A program made the translations under genes and the position numbers. Positions 10,125 to 22,136 of a stretch of DNA of 64,000 nucleotides are shown piece after piece. The DNA is from Neospora caninum Liverpool (Eukaryota; Apicomplexa; Conoidasida; Eucoccidiorida; Sarcocystidae), in the NCBI RefSeq assembly GCF_000208865.1, contig NC_018394.1, positions 4,467,797 to 4,531,796 of the forward strand, in the 5' to 3' direction. The notes below the pieces were generated by a model that saw nothing but the letters and a program-made list of their open reading frames with translations, was not told the DNA's origin and searched no databases. Numbering within the stretch: the first letter of the stretch is position 1; every line of letters starts with the position of its first letter.

Positions 10125-12955
10125 ACCGCGGCTCTCCAGAAACACGCAAATGCGAGACGGGTGTGCAGCTGCGTCCACAGAGACACAGCGAGGGAGCGAG
10201 CGACAAAGCGAGATACACCCGACACGCACCTGAAGCTACAAAGGGCGAGAGAGATAGACCCTGATAGAGAGGCAGAGAGGGGTGGAGAACTATCGAAAGC
10301 ATAGCGAGACATAGGGAGTAAGAAGTGGAGAGAGCGCGAGAGATAGAGAGTCAGACGAAGCGAAAGAGGTGACTCTTGTAGGGAGATACGGACACACACA
10401 GACAGGGATACCGAGGCGTAACGGAAAAAGAGCAGCCGAGATGCCTGTCAGCCGCCGCCCCCCTGACTATACGTATGTGTTGAGTACAAGCTAACCAGAG
10501 AGAAGAAAACGGAAATCGATAGCCGTCACTTCCGAAAAGTGGAGGCTGCTGTGAGAGGTACAAGTGCTGTTCTTGTCTGCTGAGTACGTGTGGTGTGTGC
10601 GGTTCATTCCTTCGCTGAAGAGGCCGCATTTTCTCTCCTGTTCTCTTGCTTTTCGCTTTGTCATTCTCGCTTCCACGTCGGCTGCTTAGAGCCCTCGTTC
10701 CTGAGAAAAACAGATGTGCCTGGAGGTTCATCCCTCGTCTGCATGTGTTGGGTTTTCTACCGTGTGTTAATCTCTCTGTCGTTCCACGTCTTCCAGCAGA
10801 AAGCGAGAGGGAGATTGTTTTCCCGTCAGGAACACCGCTCTGTTCTTTTCGCCACAGAAAAGGGTTGTGGTAGCTGAGGAATCAGACGCCCGGAAACGGT
10901 TAAAGGATTTTTACTTTGTTTGACCATTTTTCGTCCGCATTTTTTCCGGCGCCTACACCCAGCCCTCTGATGCTCGCACGCTTGGTGCCGCATTGTGGCG
11001 CGCAAGGGAATTCGCTGTGACATCACTCGCTTCGCCAACGTTTCTGGTTTGCCTCCTCGCTCTTCTTTTCTCAGAGGTGTTCTTCCTTTCCCCGTCTCGC
11101 TCCTCCCAACCCAGCCGCGGCTGGCGAGAGAAAGAACAGCCGGGTGAACGCCGTGTCCGGGGCTGTGCCTCGGATTTTCGGAGTTTCAGACCAAGAACCC
11201 GAGTCGTGAAACTTTCCTCTCAGCGTGGTGAAGAGAGGAGATCGAGTCAAACACAGCTGCTCTTTACAGTCGTTCTTCTTCTCTGTGCATTCTGTCTCGC
11301 GTCTCTCTCTCTCTGAAGCCACTGCGCCCGCGTGGGGCGTTTGGAGGCGGAGTCTCCAGATATGTGTGTATGTGTAGGCGGGGGTCTCTGCGTGTGGGCT
11401 TGGACCTTCTCGAAAGTTTTTCGGTCTCGAGGAAAAAGAAACGATGCATGGAGGCTTTCTTCGGGGCAACACCGTACAGGGATGGTAGTGGAAAGACGCC
11501 GACAGCGACTTGCAGCTTCTTTAGGTTGTTGCCCGTGGGAGAGGCAGAGAACAGCTGCAGGAGTAGCAGAAGCAGTCACCCGCGCTCTCGCCACACTTGT
11601 CGTTTTCGCCGTCACCAAAACGCTTAAAGACGCAAAAGCTAACAGCGCGAGCTAGTGGAGTACTCTCGTTTTTCCGTCGCGCATTAGATCCCAGGCATGG
11701 CTAACTGACCTGGAAATGCACCCTAATTGTTTCAGTATGCCTTACTCTCTCTGCATATATAAATATATATGTATGTGTATCTCCTCCCATATGCGTAGAT
11801 GCCACATATGCAAATGTGATAGAGAGCGAGAGAGAAGTGAATGAAACGATGTGTACAACAGCGAAGAAAGAAAAGGGTTTTTCCTAGCGAGTGACGGGGA
11901 GAGAGATAAAAGTGGCCAGAAGAGCGATCGCTACATTCAGGCTGACGGCTATAGAGAGCCTGTGATCGGTTTCACCAAACGCGAGGGGAAGAGAAGAAAG
12001 AGAGAAGAGACCACGTGTAGAGTGTTGCGGATGGGGAGCAGTTTCTCGACAGACCTCCGTTCCCCTTTTCTCCTTGTCTTGCGAAACGGGGCTTCTTCAC
12101 CACTCCGCGTCTTTTCTTGCCGTTTCCAGAGGCACAGAAAGAGAAAGACAGACGCAGACGATGAGAGAGAGAGAGACAGACAGCGAGAGGGAGACAGGTG
12201 ACGGCGCGACTCCTTTGCTCTGCGCGGCTGATTAGTGCATCCTGTCGGCTGCAAGACCGATACGACGCGCCCTGGAAGCTTGCAGCCTGAAGTTCTTGTT
12301 TGTCCAAGAAAATATCTCCAGAGATCGAGCATCCTTTCGCGGTCTTTCCTGCTCGCCCGCTTGTGTCGTTGAAGAAGATCGCATGCTGGGCCCTAGACCG
12401 GCAGCCGATCTTCGCGGGCTCGAGTCTCCAGCGCACAGGCGCCGACTCTCGATTTCTTCCGAGCGCGGAGACTCCTAGGGAGACGCGCCTTCCACTCGAT
12501 CTTCTGTCGGCTCTGAGAGGCGATTTCTTCTGCGAGGAGACTCTCGATTGAGCGAGCGCTTAATCAGAGACGAAAGATACACTTCCAGGGAAAGAAAGGA
12601 CTTTCCAACCCCCGACAGTGTGGTCTGAACTCGACTTCGTCCAGCATGCGCATGCGCGAGGCGGGCGTCCTCAAAGGCTCGGGAAGCAGGCTTCGCCGTC
12701 TTCCTGTCATGATCGAAACGTCTCTCACTTCTCTCCAAGAATCCTGGAGCCGCAAGCTCGCATTTCCATGTCTCCGTCGTATCTGACCGCGTTTCGTATT
12801 CAGAGAGTTCCGTCCACATTCTGCGACGGGCTAGCTATCTCTAGCGTTCTGTCTCTTACTCGTTCTTTCTCTTGCTCGTGCTTTCCTTCCTCTTACCTTT
12901 TCACTTTTGTTTCTTTTCTCTTTTTCCTGGTTTGCTTCTCTGACTCACTCCAAAA
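10125..12955. other. Intergenic region, no supported gene
   Basis: 2.8 kb between two plus-strand genes. It holds a GA-rich stretch after 10140, a small TA microsatellite (about 11754-11772) and a pyrimidine-rich leader before the SMYD start. Short frames on both strands are Arg/Ser-rich and mutually antisense. I found none with a conserved motif. It presumably holds the 3' UTR of the upstream gene and the promoter/5' UTR of the methyltransferase. Confidence 0.4.
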
Positions 12956-15900
12956 ATGGCCACGGCGGGAGGGTTGCGTGTCTCCCCCTCTTCTCCCTCG
13001 TCGTCGACTTCTTCTCCCTCATCTTCCCCTTCTTCTTCCTCGTCGTCGACTTCTTCTCCCTCATCGTTTCCTTCTTCTTCCCCGTCGTCGCCTTCTTATC
13101 CCTCTCCTGCATCTTCTGGTCCTTCCCTCTCTTCCGCGGCGCTGTCCTTCCGTACCCGCTCGGCCCTCTGCGCCGCTGAGGGCTGCACTTGGCCACCGAG
13201 TGTCTCCCTTTCGCCGAGCTCCCCAGCGAGCGGCTTGGGCCTTCGGGCGACGTCGCTCCTCCGCGAGGGCGAGACCGTCTTTCTCGACCGCGCCTCGCGA
13301 GGCTGGTTCTCGCCTCTCTTTCGGCAAGGCGGCCGGCTGGCGTCGTCGGCCGAGTTCGTCTTCCCCGCCTTTTGCTGCCATTGCAGTGCCCCGCTGCCGC
13401 TCCGCAGAAGTCTCCTCCGCGCAAGCAGAAAACCGAAAGGGGGGAACAGGCGCCGCCCCCCTTCAGAAAAGAGACTGCCGAGAAAGAAGGGAGGAGAGAT
13501 CAACAACAAAAGCGACGAACAACACGTAGACGGAAGTTTTAAAGTGGAGGAAGCAGGCGCGGCAGGTGGAGAAGAAGAGACGGGCACAAGGCAGGCAGAA
13601 GAGCGACACAGCACGGACACGGAGGTGACACATCGAGGGGAGCGAGAGAGAAGGGATGGAGGCTGCTTGACAGAACAGCTTCTCTCTGCCACACACCACG
13701 CATCCTGTGTCGCGCCTTCTTCGTTTACTCAATCCCCTCGTCCTTCTTCCTGTTCTTCTCGTCCTTCTTCCTGTTCTTCTCGTCCTTCTTCCTGTTCTTC
13801 TCATTCTTCTTGTTCTTCTTCTCATTCTTCTCGTTCTTCTTGTTCTTCTTCTCGTTCTTCTTGTTCTTCTTCTCGTTCTTCTTGCTCCTCTTCCTGTTCT
13901 TCGTCTCCTTCTTCGCGGGGTTCTTCACCCGCGAGGTCCTCTTCTGGTCGCAGGCGCAGCGGAGCTTTTCCGGGGCGTGAAAACGCGGACATTCACGGGA
14001 GGAAGACGCCGCAAAAGAGAAGGGCGACGGGCGGAGACAGGGAGAAGGCTGTCAGCGCCAGGGCGGTGGAACACTATGTGGGAGGCGTGCGCTGCCGGCG
14101 ATGGCGACGCGGCTGCGCGCAGAAATTCTGCGACGACAGGTGCCGCCGCGAAGCGGAGTTTCTGGTAAGTGGGGATCTGTGTTCGCGCACAGCGGTGAGT
14201 CGTTTGAGCGGAAAAGAAGGAAGTGCACACGCGAAATCGAAGCTCTTTTTCACGCGAGTCTCGAATCTGCTGAGGGGGGGCTGTCGCAGAGCTGCAGGGG
14301 TGGAGGACGGCGAGTCACCGCATCGTCGGGTGTCTCCGTAGGCATGTCAAAAGAAGAGACACCATGCGCCCCACAGAGACAGCGACGCGCAGCCGCCTTC
14401 CCGCCCGATGCGCGGATGTCGTGCATCAACGCTTAAGCGAAACTGGCAAGCATGAAGGCTCCAGGGCCCAAGTCTGAATGGGAAGATCGTTCTGAAAGCT
14501 TCCACGGGACACCGCAAATGCCCAACCATCGGCCTGTGGATACCTGAGACCCGGGAACCCATGTGGGCGGCACTCTGAAGGCTGGACCAGGCAGCGGATG
14601 AAGCGCGAAAAAGTCTCTTTCACACCCCGTCTCTGTCGATGCGCAGCTGTCGAGACGAGAGACTCTTTTCTCTTTCCCCTTTTTCACTCGCGTGCTTGTC
14701 TTCATTCCCTCCGGGTTGGCCGGATCGGGGTGCGTCGCCTCTCGTGTAGACCTCTCGCTCTTCTGGTCTTCTCTCGTGTAGACCTCTCGCTCTTCTGGTC
14801 TCCTCTCGTGTAGACCTCTCGCTCTTCTGGTCTCCTCTCGTGTAGACCTCTCGCTTTCGCTCTTTCTCTCCTCTTTTTCTGCAGTACCACAGCCGCCTCT
14901 GTGTCGGGTTCTCGCCTGCGTACGCCGAGCTTTTGCGACGCGCAGCAGAGGCGGATAACGAGTACTATCTGGTCGCGGCCAAGATGTTTGCTGGCGTCCG
15001 TTGCCTGCGCCTCCCTGCCTCTGCGAGCGCGCGATCGCCGGGAGGCGGCGACAAAGAGGGAGAAGCCGAAGGACGTTTCGCGGAGGCTCAAAGTGAGCAC
15101 TTGGACGACGCGAGAGGAACTCGACCTGCCTGTGACTCGCCTCCGCGAGGGAACTCATCTACTGAAGAAAAGTGGAAGGAGCGAGGCGGAGAGAGAACTG
15201 GAGACAGAAGAACTGGAGGCGCGCAGGAGAGGACGACATGCGAAGAGTGCGAAGGTTTAGGTGCCGACGCTGACGGCTGTGGACGTTTGAGCGAACACGA
15301 GCGAAAAGACGAAAGCGAAGAGTGGATTGTGCCATGGGCAGGATGGCACCGCCGGCCGTGGTGCGCCACAGCAAAGTGCCTCAGAGGCCGCGGTGGGGAG
15401 TTGGGCGCCCGACAGGCAACTCACATGCCAGTCACGTCTCGCCAGTTTTTCATGAATACATATCAGTATCTATATGTATATGTATATGTATTCAAGTATG
15501 CATAGTTATGTATGTTTACACTATATGGGACTAGACACACGTGTATGTGTAAAGCGAGGCTCAGAACAGATAGGCCAATGCATTCTGAAATCAACATATA
15601 TATGTATGTGTGTGTGCATACATAACATAATTAGATGTGTGTTGATCAACTGATCTAGAGGTGGGATGGTTCTCTGTACGAGGGGAGAAAGCGTACGAGA
15701 AAAGACCCGCTGGGGCTACGGTTCCACATGCACATTTTCCCATATAGGCCGATAAATTCTCCCTGTCGCGGAGGACTTGCGAGTCCGCTCTTGACTGCGC
15801 AAGTGCCTCGCTGCCCGCTGTATCTCTCTTGAGAGACCCGGCGTAGTGAGCGAGCTGGTTCCTCTCCGTGCGGCCAGCGCCGCAGGTTGCGCGGAGCAAA

Positions 15901-18751
15901 GGGGAAAACGGTCTTCCCGGCGTAAGATGCAAATTGCCAAAGTAGACATGGCGACGCTGATTCACCAGCACCACCACGCACAACGAGCGCGCTGCTGCGT
16001 GCGCGCCTCCAAAGATCCGGTAGTCTCGTGTCTCTGTCTCTTCCGTTCCCCTCTATCTCTCTTTTTCCCACCCTCGTTCTCTCTCACGCTCTTCTCTTCC
16101 GCTTTCTCTGTCTTTTTCTCTTCCTCTCTGTCAGGTGGGAGACGATGAAGAGGCCGCACTACGCAGTTTCGTCCACGACTGAGGCAGAAGACGAGGCCCA
16201 GGAGGAAGAGACGAGCGGAGACGATGGAGACGGAAGGCTGTCTCCCATTGGACTGTCGAACGAGGTAGCTTTTGTGTCTTGTGAGGAGAACCGCAAACGG
16301 AAAAGCTTAAAGTCCGGGAAATATCGACGTTTCTACGCCGCTGCTCTGGCTGGCGTCGCGCGCGCCAGGCGACGCGCTGGCCAGGCAACGAAGAGTTGCC
16401 ATTCCGCTGTTTCCCAGCCTCACAGCGCTTCTCGTCTTTCCTCCCCTGGTTCCTCATTTGCCGCACCGTCTTGGTCGTTCCGCTCTTCTCGTTCCTCTTC
16501 TTCCTCTTCTGGTTCCTCTGCCGGGTCTTCCTCGTCATTTCCTGCGTCCTGTGCCCCTCGAGCGTGTGTTTCTCGTTCGCCTGCTGTGTCCCATGTTTCG
16601 CGCTGTCAAGCTCTCGCGTCTTCCTCTTCTCGTCAGAGCCGCAGAGGCTCTTCCCAAGCCGAGTGGCGTGGGAGGCGATCTCGGATACAGCACAGGGCGA
16701 AAGGGGAGTTGAGGCTGAGGCGGCCGAGGAAGGCGAGAGGAGAAGCAGTCGAAAGAGCGCCAGAGTCGCTCGAGCGAGTCGGCGGGTGTCGCGCTCCACC
16801 GCCTGTCCCCAGAAAGAAGAGAACGACGCAAAAGACGGCCCTGGCGAGAGCGACGGCGTCGAGGCGCCTACGACCGAGGGTGCATGCAGTGGTCCCTCGG
16901 AGGGCGCGACGCACGTCAGAGAATGCCGCGCATGTTTGTTCCAACAGGAAGAAGGGAAACGAAGACAGGCGATTACCAAGCGGGCGATCCGGACCTGCTC
17001 TCGCTCCAGCGAAACCCGAACAAGATAAGGCGAAAAAATCGAAAGTGATGACCGAGGGGGGAGAAGGTAAGGACGAACCGGAGGCAGAGGAACCGGGAAG
17101 AGAAGATGAAGTGCAAGACGATGGAGATAGCGAAGAGCCGGCGAAGAGCCCGGCGACGAAGTCGGTTGCCGGGTGTTCCCTTGAGAGTTTTTTCCGCGCG
17201 CAAATCAGAAAGCAAACGCAAGATATCCTCGAGCTTCTCTCGAGGCTCCTTCCGGAATTGAAGGCAGCTGGCGTTTTGACTCTCGACAGCTTTGCCGACG
17301 TGATCGGTCTCATTCGCATGAACGCCACTGCGTATCGTGTAGATCACCACGAGCTCGCGAGTCTCCTGGAGACCGAGGCAACGCGGCGAGGGAAGAAGAA
17401 AAAGAAGAGCGAGAAGAAAGAGAGGGGGAACGACGAGCAGAAGGAGCGAAAGGAGGAGTATGAGAAGCAAGAGGCCGAGAAGACGACGCACCCGGAGGCG
17501 GTCGTAGAGAGGCGAAAGGAGACGAAAAGCGGAGCGAGAAGGCAAACATGGACGGAGTTCAAGAAAGGACGCGCCAAGGAGAGGAGGCGTGGCGAAGCGA
17601 GCGGAAGCTGCGGAAGGGGCGTCAGCGCTTTGCACGGGACAGGCAACCGACGAAGAGAGTCTCGCGTCCTGGAAGCCTGCGAAAACGGAACTGCACGCGG
17701 ATGCGGCGGGGACAATCGCCGAAAGAGGAAAGAAAACGCACCCTGCTCATCGCTGTGTTCAGTGGAAGGCCTGGCGCTTTTCCCGATTCAAAGCTGCATT
17801 AACCACTCGTGTTTGCCAAACTGTCGCTGGTTCTACGAGGAAGAACGGGAAGTTGTCGAGAGAAGGCCAGCAAAGGAAATCCCTGGAGACCGAGCGAGGA
17901 AGCGAGAAAGCAAGGCCTCGGGAGCACGCCTGGCGCTCGCTGGCGTGTGGTGTCCCCCCTCCGAAGCCCTTGGCACGGAAGGTCTGAAGCCTCGCAGTGG
18001 CGAAGGTCGAGACACGGCGACCGCAAACGGAGACGCGTGGGAGCCCCGCTCGGGGCAAGAAGCGTCGGCCCTTCTCAGTCTGTTTCCTCTGACTCCGAGT
18101 TACTTTTCTCTGGCAGTTGTTGCATGCAGACCCATTCTGCCAGGAGAAGAAATCACTGCCGACTATTTTCGGCCGTGCGAGGCACGCGCGCCAGGCGCGC
18201 GTCGCGAACTGCATGCAGGCTCGTCACTGCGGCCTGATGTTTCGCCTTCCTTCCATAAAGGCGAAACCGAAACGGCCGCGATCGGAGCAGCGAGCGTGGA
18301 GAAACGCGAGGCGACTGAAAGAGAACCTCGGGCATCAGTTGAGGCAGGGGCAGGCAGACAGGGAAGAGCAAGTGAGGCCGCTGGAGATGCGAACGGAGAA
18401 GAGAAAGCTACGAAGCGAGGAGCGACGCCGTGCCTGCGCGTGGCACACCAACAAAGCGACGAGCAAGGAGAAGGGGGACCGGGAGACAGGCAGGAAGGAC
18501 GGAACAACGGAGGAAGCGAAGCTTCAGGAGACAGTGAATCTCCGCGCGCGGTGGAGGGGAGTCTCGAACTGCCTCCGTTCCTCCAGCATCGATACGAGTG
18601 CATGACTCATCAGTACGGATTCAAGTGCTCGTGCACGCTCTGTCGCAACGCCGCAGCTGGATGGCGTCTGATTCTCGCGGGGGCTCTAACTCTCCAGGAC
18701 TGCGAGGATTTTGCTAGGGAGCGCAAGTTGAGACTGATCGAAGAACACTGA
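12956..18751 (+). CDS. SMYD-type MYND-SET protein lysine methyltransferase, three exons
   Basis: SMYD enzymes methylate lysines on histones or other proteins using S-adenosylmethionine. Exons 12956-14164, 14885-15360 and 16135-18751 join in phases 0 and 2, giving 1433 residues. The start AAAAATGG is strong. Order: SET N-part (GLGLRATSLLREGE, about residue 90); first zinc pair FCCHC (about 140); a Ser/Arg insertion of some 230 residues; MYND remainder C-x6-C-x4-C-x3-C-x8-H-x3-C (about 378-410), whose last ligands (YHSRLC) come from exon 2; an acidic insertion; WHRRPWWETMKRP across the second splice; a long Lys/Arg/Glu insertion; SET core CINHSCLPNC (about 1118) and GEEITADYF (about 1232); and post-SET YGFKCSCTLC (about 1394). 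All signature motifs are present in family order, but in about three times the usual length (430-490 residues). Completion of the zinc motif across intron 1 independently supports the gene model. The substrate cannot be told. Confidence 0.88.
13735..13935 (+). repeat. Ser-codon simple repeat inside methyltransferase exon 1
   Basis: Imperfect 15-24-nt units of TCTTCTCGTCCTTCTTCCTGT type. The coding frame reads as Ser with scattered Arg, Pro, Cys and His (SRPSSCSSRPSSCSS...). It lies inside the insertion that separates the two zinc-ligand halves of the MYND finger. Unit lengths are multiples of three, so copy change keeps the frame. Confidence 0.8.
14738..14860. repeat. 32-bp tandem repeat, four copies, in intron 1 of the SMYD gene
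   Basis: The core CGTGTAGACCTCTCGCT recurs at 14743, 14775, 14807 and 14839, an exact 32-bp spacing. The array is pyrimidine-rich on the sense strand and ends about 25 nt before the acceptor TTTTTCTGCAG (14884), so it forms most of the polypyrimidine region of that splice site. Confidence 0.85.
15462..15505. repeat. TATATG-type microsatellite in intron 2 of the SMYD gene
   Basis: Alternating TATATGTATA sequence inside the intron 15361-16134; a related TATATGTATGTGTGTG stretch follows at about 15596-15618. No coding meaning. Confidence 0.6.
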
Positions 18752-19262
18752 GACAGAGCCGGGTACGCCCCGGTTCTTCTTCGCGAGAACTGTCTCCAGT
18801 GGCCTTCCTCTAGTCGTCTCCTGCCAGCATCCAGCGGGTGCTTCTCTGTGCGCCTCGCGCAAAGAGCCTCTCGGAGGCTCCTCGTGTCCTTTCTCTTCAT
18901 TCTCTCTCGCTTTTTCCTCTCCTATCTGTTTCTGTCCTCTCGCTTCTCTCCCTGTGTTTCTCACGAGTCGTCAGTGTTGACGGGTCATTTTCTCTCTCCG
19001 TTTCGTTTTCGAGGCTTGTCTCCCTGACTCAGCGCGTGTCGGCTTTACGACCTCGACTCAGGGAATGCTCCCACGTGGGGAACCGTAAACCGCAAACGAG
19101 GGAACGAACAACGCCTTGTCTCCCAATCTGCGTAGGAGGCGAAACTCGAGCTGCGCGTTGGGGGCTTTTTGCGTCATAAACTGCGCCACATCTCTCAAAA
19201 GAAAGTTGCCAACTGGGGCGGCCACGTTTCGTTTCAGCCAGTACGAGCACGCGCTTGTTCAT

Positions 19263-19340
19263 ACAGATATATATATATATATATATACGTATATACATAT
19301 ATGCATAAATATATATACATAAATATATATATGTGTATTT
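19263..19340. repeat. TA-rich microsatellite
   Basis: Alternating TA with interruptions (TATATATACGTATATACATA and similar), about 75 bp long. Confidence 0.85.
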
Positions 19341-20467
19341 TTATATTTAAGGATACAAATGTATCTCTGCGGACACCCCGATATACGAAGGTGTATGGCT
19401 ACAGATATGCATACATTCAAAAGCTCAACGATGGATACTTACTCATGTCTACAAATAGAATTGTATTTATATGACTCTTGGAGCGCATGCAGTTGCTTGC
19501 GCGGTAGGCTGTGGCACAGCGGCAGACGGTTGCGAGGTTGCAGTTGACCCTGAAGACAACTCTTCCGGGTTTTCTGAGCTGTATGCCAAAACGCAATGAA
19601 CGCGTTCACAGAGCACAAAAGGTGAGAGAGGGACTCCCTTCACCATCCCTGGCGAAAAAAGATACGCGTGCTCGCATCTCTCAAAAAAATTCGGGTGCAT
19701 CTCAACTCGTGGGCTGGCCTGCGTCCTCTGTCTCTCGTTGTCCCCTCCCCAGGCATCCTCTTTCTGCATTTTCCCACACGCACAGCCCCCGCTCCACCTC
19801 CCTCGTGCTCCGCACCAGCTGCGACTCGCAGGCGTCCACGTCTCCCCCTCGGCTGCTTCTCCCTTCTCGCACCCTTCGTTCTCTCTCATCTGCCTCTTTC
19901 TCGCACCCTTCGTTCTCTCTCATCTGCCTCTTTCTCGCCCCCTCTCGCGTTCTTCGCACTCTTTCTTCCACAGTCTGCTCGCCGTTCTTTTCTGTGTTTC
20001 TCTTGCGTCAAACTCGTGTGCGCGCCGTCGCTTCCTCTCTCTCTGGCGAGTCTCGGCGACTGCGCACTCCCCCAGTGCCTGTCGAAGCGCAGACGCAGGC
20101 CGTTCTCTGTGACGGGAGAACGGGAGGACGAGCGCTAAGAGGAGAAAGCGAGGAGAGAAGAGTCTACTCGCTCTCTCGGGCACATTCCACTGCGAGGCAC
20201 CGAGACACGCCTCGCAACGCAGGCAGGCCGAAGCGACGAGAGACGCGCCTGTCTCTCGCTCCCAGCCGAGCCTCAACTCTCCGAGTTCTGAGGAGAATGT
20301 ACAGACGCGACGCAACTGGCAGGCCTCACCGGGTTCCGTCCTCTTCCGACACAACTCGACTCCAATACGCCCTTTTCAACTGCAGAGGCTTTCTTCTACA
20401 TAAACGCAGGCAGAGCTCTGCAGTCCGAAAACGCCTGATTTCCACTTACCCCTCCCAACGAATCCCA

Positions 20468-20470
20468 CAT

Positions 20471-20512
<42 letters not shown>

Positions 20513-20537
20513 ATATATACATGTATATATATACATT
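20468..20537. repeat. TA microsatellite with ACATGT punctuation
   Basis: A TA run bounded and interrupted by TACATGTATA units. The array is largely self-complementary and could form a cruciform or hairpin. Confidence 0.85.
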
Positions 20538-21607
20538 GCAAGGGCCTTCCATCACCGAGCGGAGAAAAGACCTTGTCGGCCTGTGTATCTTGTGCCGTGT
20601 AGACCATCTAGAGAACTTTGGTTTCTGCGGAGAGCGACGAGGACGCGGAAGCAGAATGGAGGTTTCCACCTCGCGCATCAGCAAATTCATCGCCTCTCAC
20701 CGAGAAGCGCGTCTTCATGCATGTGAAAGAGCTGCGTCTTGGGAGTTTTTGCTCGCCAAATGCGTCAACTGCGACACGCGCGTTGAATGCGCATCTCGTA
20801 TGAGGAGCGGTACACCTTTCCCCAGTATAAAAACTGTCTTTGCTGGCCGTCCTCCGCTCTCGGTTCTATGTGCACGTCCCCCGGTACCGTTTACGGTTTA
20901 GTTCCTATTCGATTCCGAGTAGCTTCGTGCTGTGCATACTCTCTTCGGTCCCTTTTCCGTATACCCGGACTTTCTCTCCTTGCTCTGTCTTCACTCTCGC
21001 CCACTGCTCGTCTCCGTCTCCCTGTCCGACTCCCTCATCTTGTTCGTCTTGCTTCCTCCCTCGCACCTCCACCTTTTTCTCGACGACTTCCACTTCCCTC
21101 TGCGTCTAATCACTCAGAGGCGTACAAGGTCGCCTCTTCTTCGGTCTCCGCCCGCCTTCTCCCTGTATCCTTCCTCTCTTCCGCCATTCCACCTTCCTTT
21201 CTCTCGCAAGGCACCCTCCCCTCTCCCTTTCCTTTGCTCCGTTATCGTTCGTCTGAAAAACCGAAAACCGGCTTTCCTGCGGAACTCCCAGAAGAGAAAA
21301 AGAAGAGGAACCGACAAAGTAGGAGTAGAAGACTTGAGCCGTGTCTAAGAAGGACCGGCGACGGACACGGCAGTCAGAGAACGGTAGATGAGGAGGCAGG
21401 CGAACTCACGATATTGAGTTCGTCTCCCTCGAGAGTTCTCCGCATACTCTCACCGATCTTCTCATGTCTCTTTCTTCTCGTGTTCCTTGATTTACCAAAG
21501 ACCAGTTCTCACCGACACCCTCAACAACTGAAGCCCTACCCAGGGCGAAGACGAAGAACCGAACGACGCGACAACAGGTGAAAAGTCAGACAGGTAGAGC
21601 AGAAAAT

Positions 21608-21845
21608 GAGGTCAAGGGAGAGATAAAGGAGATCAAGAAGATCAACAAGGACATCAAGGAGATCAAGAAGATCAACCAGGAGATCAAGAAGGTCAACAAG
21701 GAGATCAAGGGAGAGATCAAGAAGATCAACAAGGAGATCAAGGGAGAGATCAAGGAGATCAAGAAGATCAACCAGGAGATCAAGGTCAACAAGGAGATCA
21801 AGGGAGATATCAAGGAGATCAAGAAGGCGGTCAAGAGGATATCCC
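21608..21845 (+). repeat. Tandem array of ATCAAG/ATCAAC units
   Basis: About 240 bp of tightly repeated GAGATCAAGAAGATCAAC-like units in 9- and 12-nt modules. The plus frame reads as an uninterrupted Glu-Ile-Lys-Lys-Ile-Asn pattern (EIKKINKDIKEIKKINQEIK), an ideal charged amphipathic coiled coil. The minus frames read as Leu-Asp or Leu-Ile repeats, and all frames are open because the modules are multiples of three. No start with upstream coding support was found. Confidence 0.85.
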
Positions 21846-22136
21846 GGAGGGCAAAGGCAGGCCAAGAGGCAGTTTAACGAGAGATGAGGTGTACCTCAAG
21901 AAAGAGATCAACGAGAGGACGGAAATGAAGAAAGGGAGACGAGGGGGAAGCGAAAACGCGGGATGACGAGGAGAAGAGAGGCAGCTGGAGACGTTTTTTT
22001 CAGCTACAGAATGGCTATTTGTTTGGTTTTTCGAGTTGGCGAGAAAGGGCGTTTGTTCCTCTTTGGCGTCGTCCTCTCTCACTTCTCACCCTTCTCCTTT
22101 TCCTCTCACCACGGTGTCTCCCTCTGTCGGCTCTGT

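Larger units (their letters stand above)
18752..22136. other. Non-coding region with microsatellites and a purine tandem repeat
   Basis: 3.4 kb between the SMYD stop and the 3' end of the next minus-strand gene, so it holds two converging 3' ends. It contains two TA microsatellites and the ATCAAG-type array described separately. Long plus-strand frames at about 19511-20602 and 20787-21581 are Ser/Arg/Leu-rich pyrimidine-tract products, and one runs through the TA microsatellite, so I do not accept them as genes. Confidence 0.45.

Noticed and set aside
19511..20602. 363-codon plus-strand frame
   Set aside because: Ser/Leu/Arg text from a pyrimidine tract, no motif; it continues straight through a TA microsatellite as repeated Ile/Tyr and has no supporting splice or start context.
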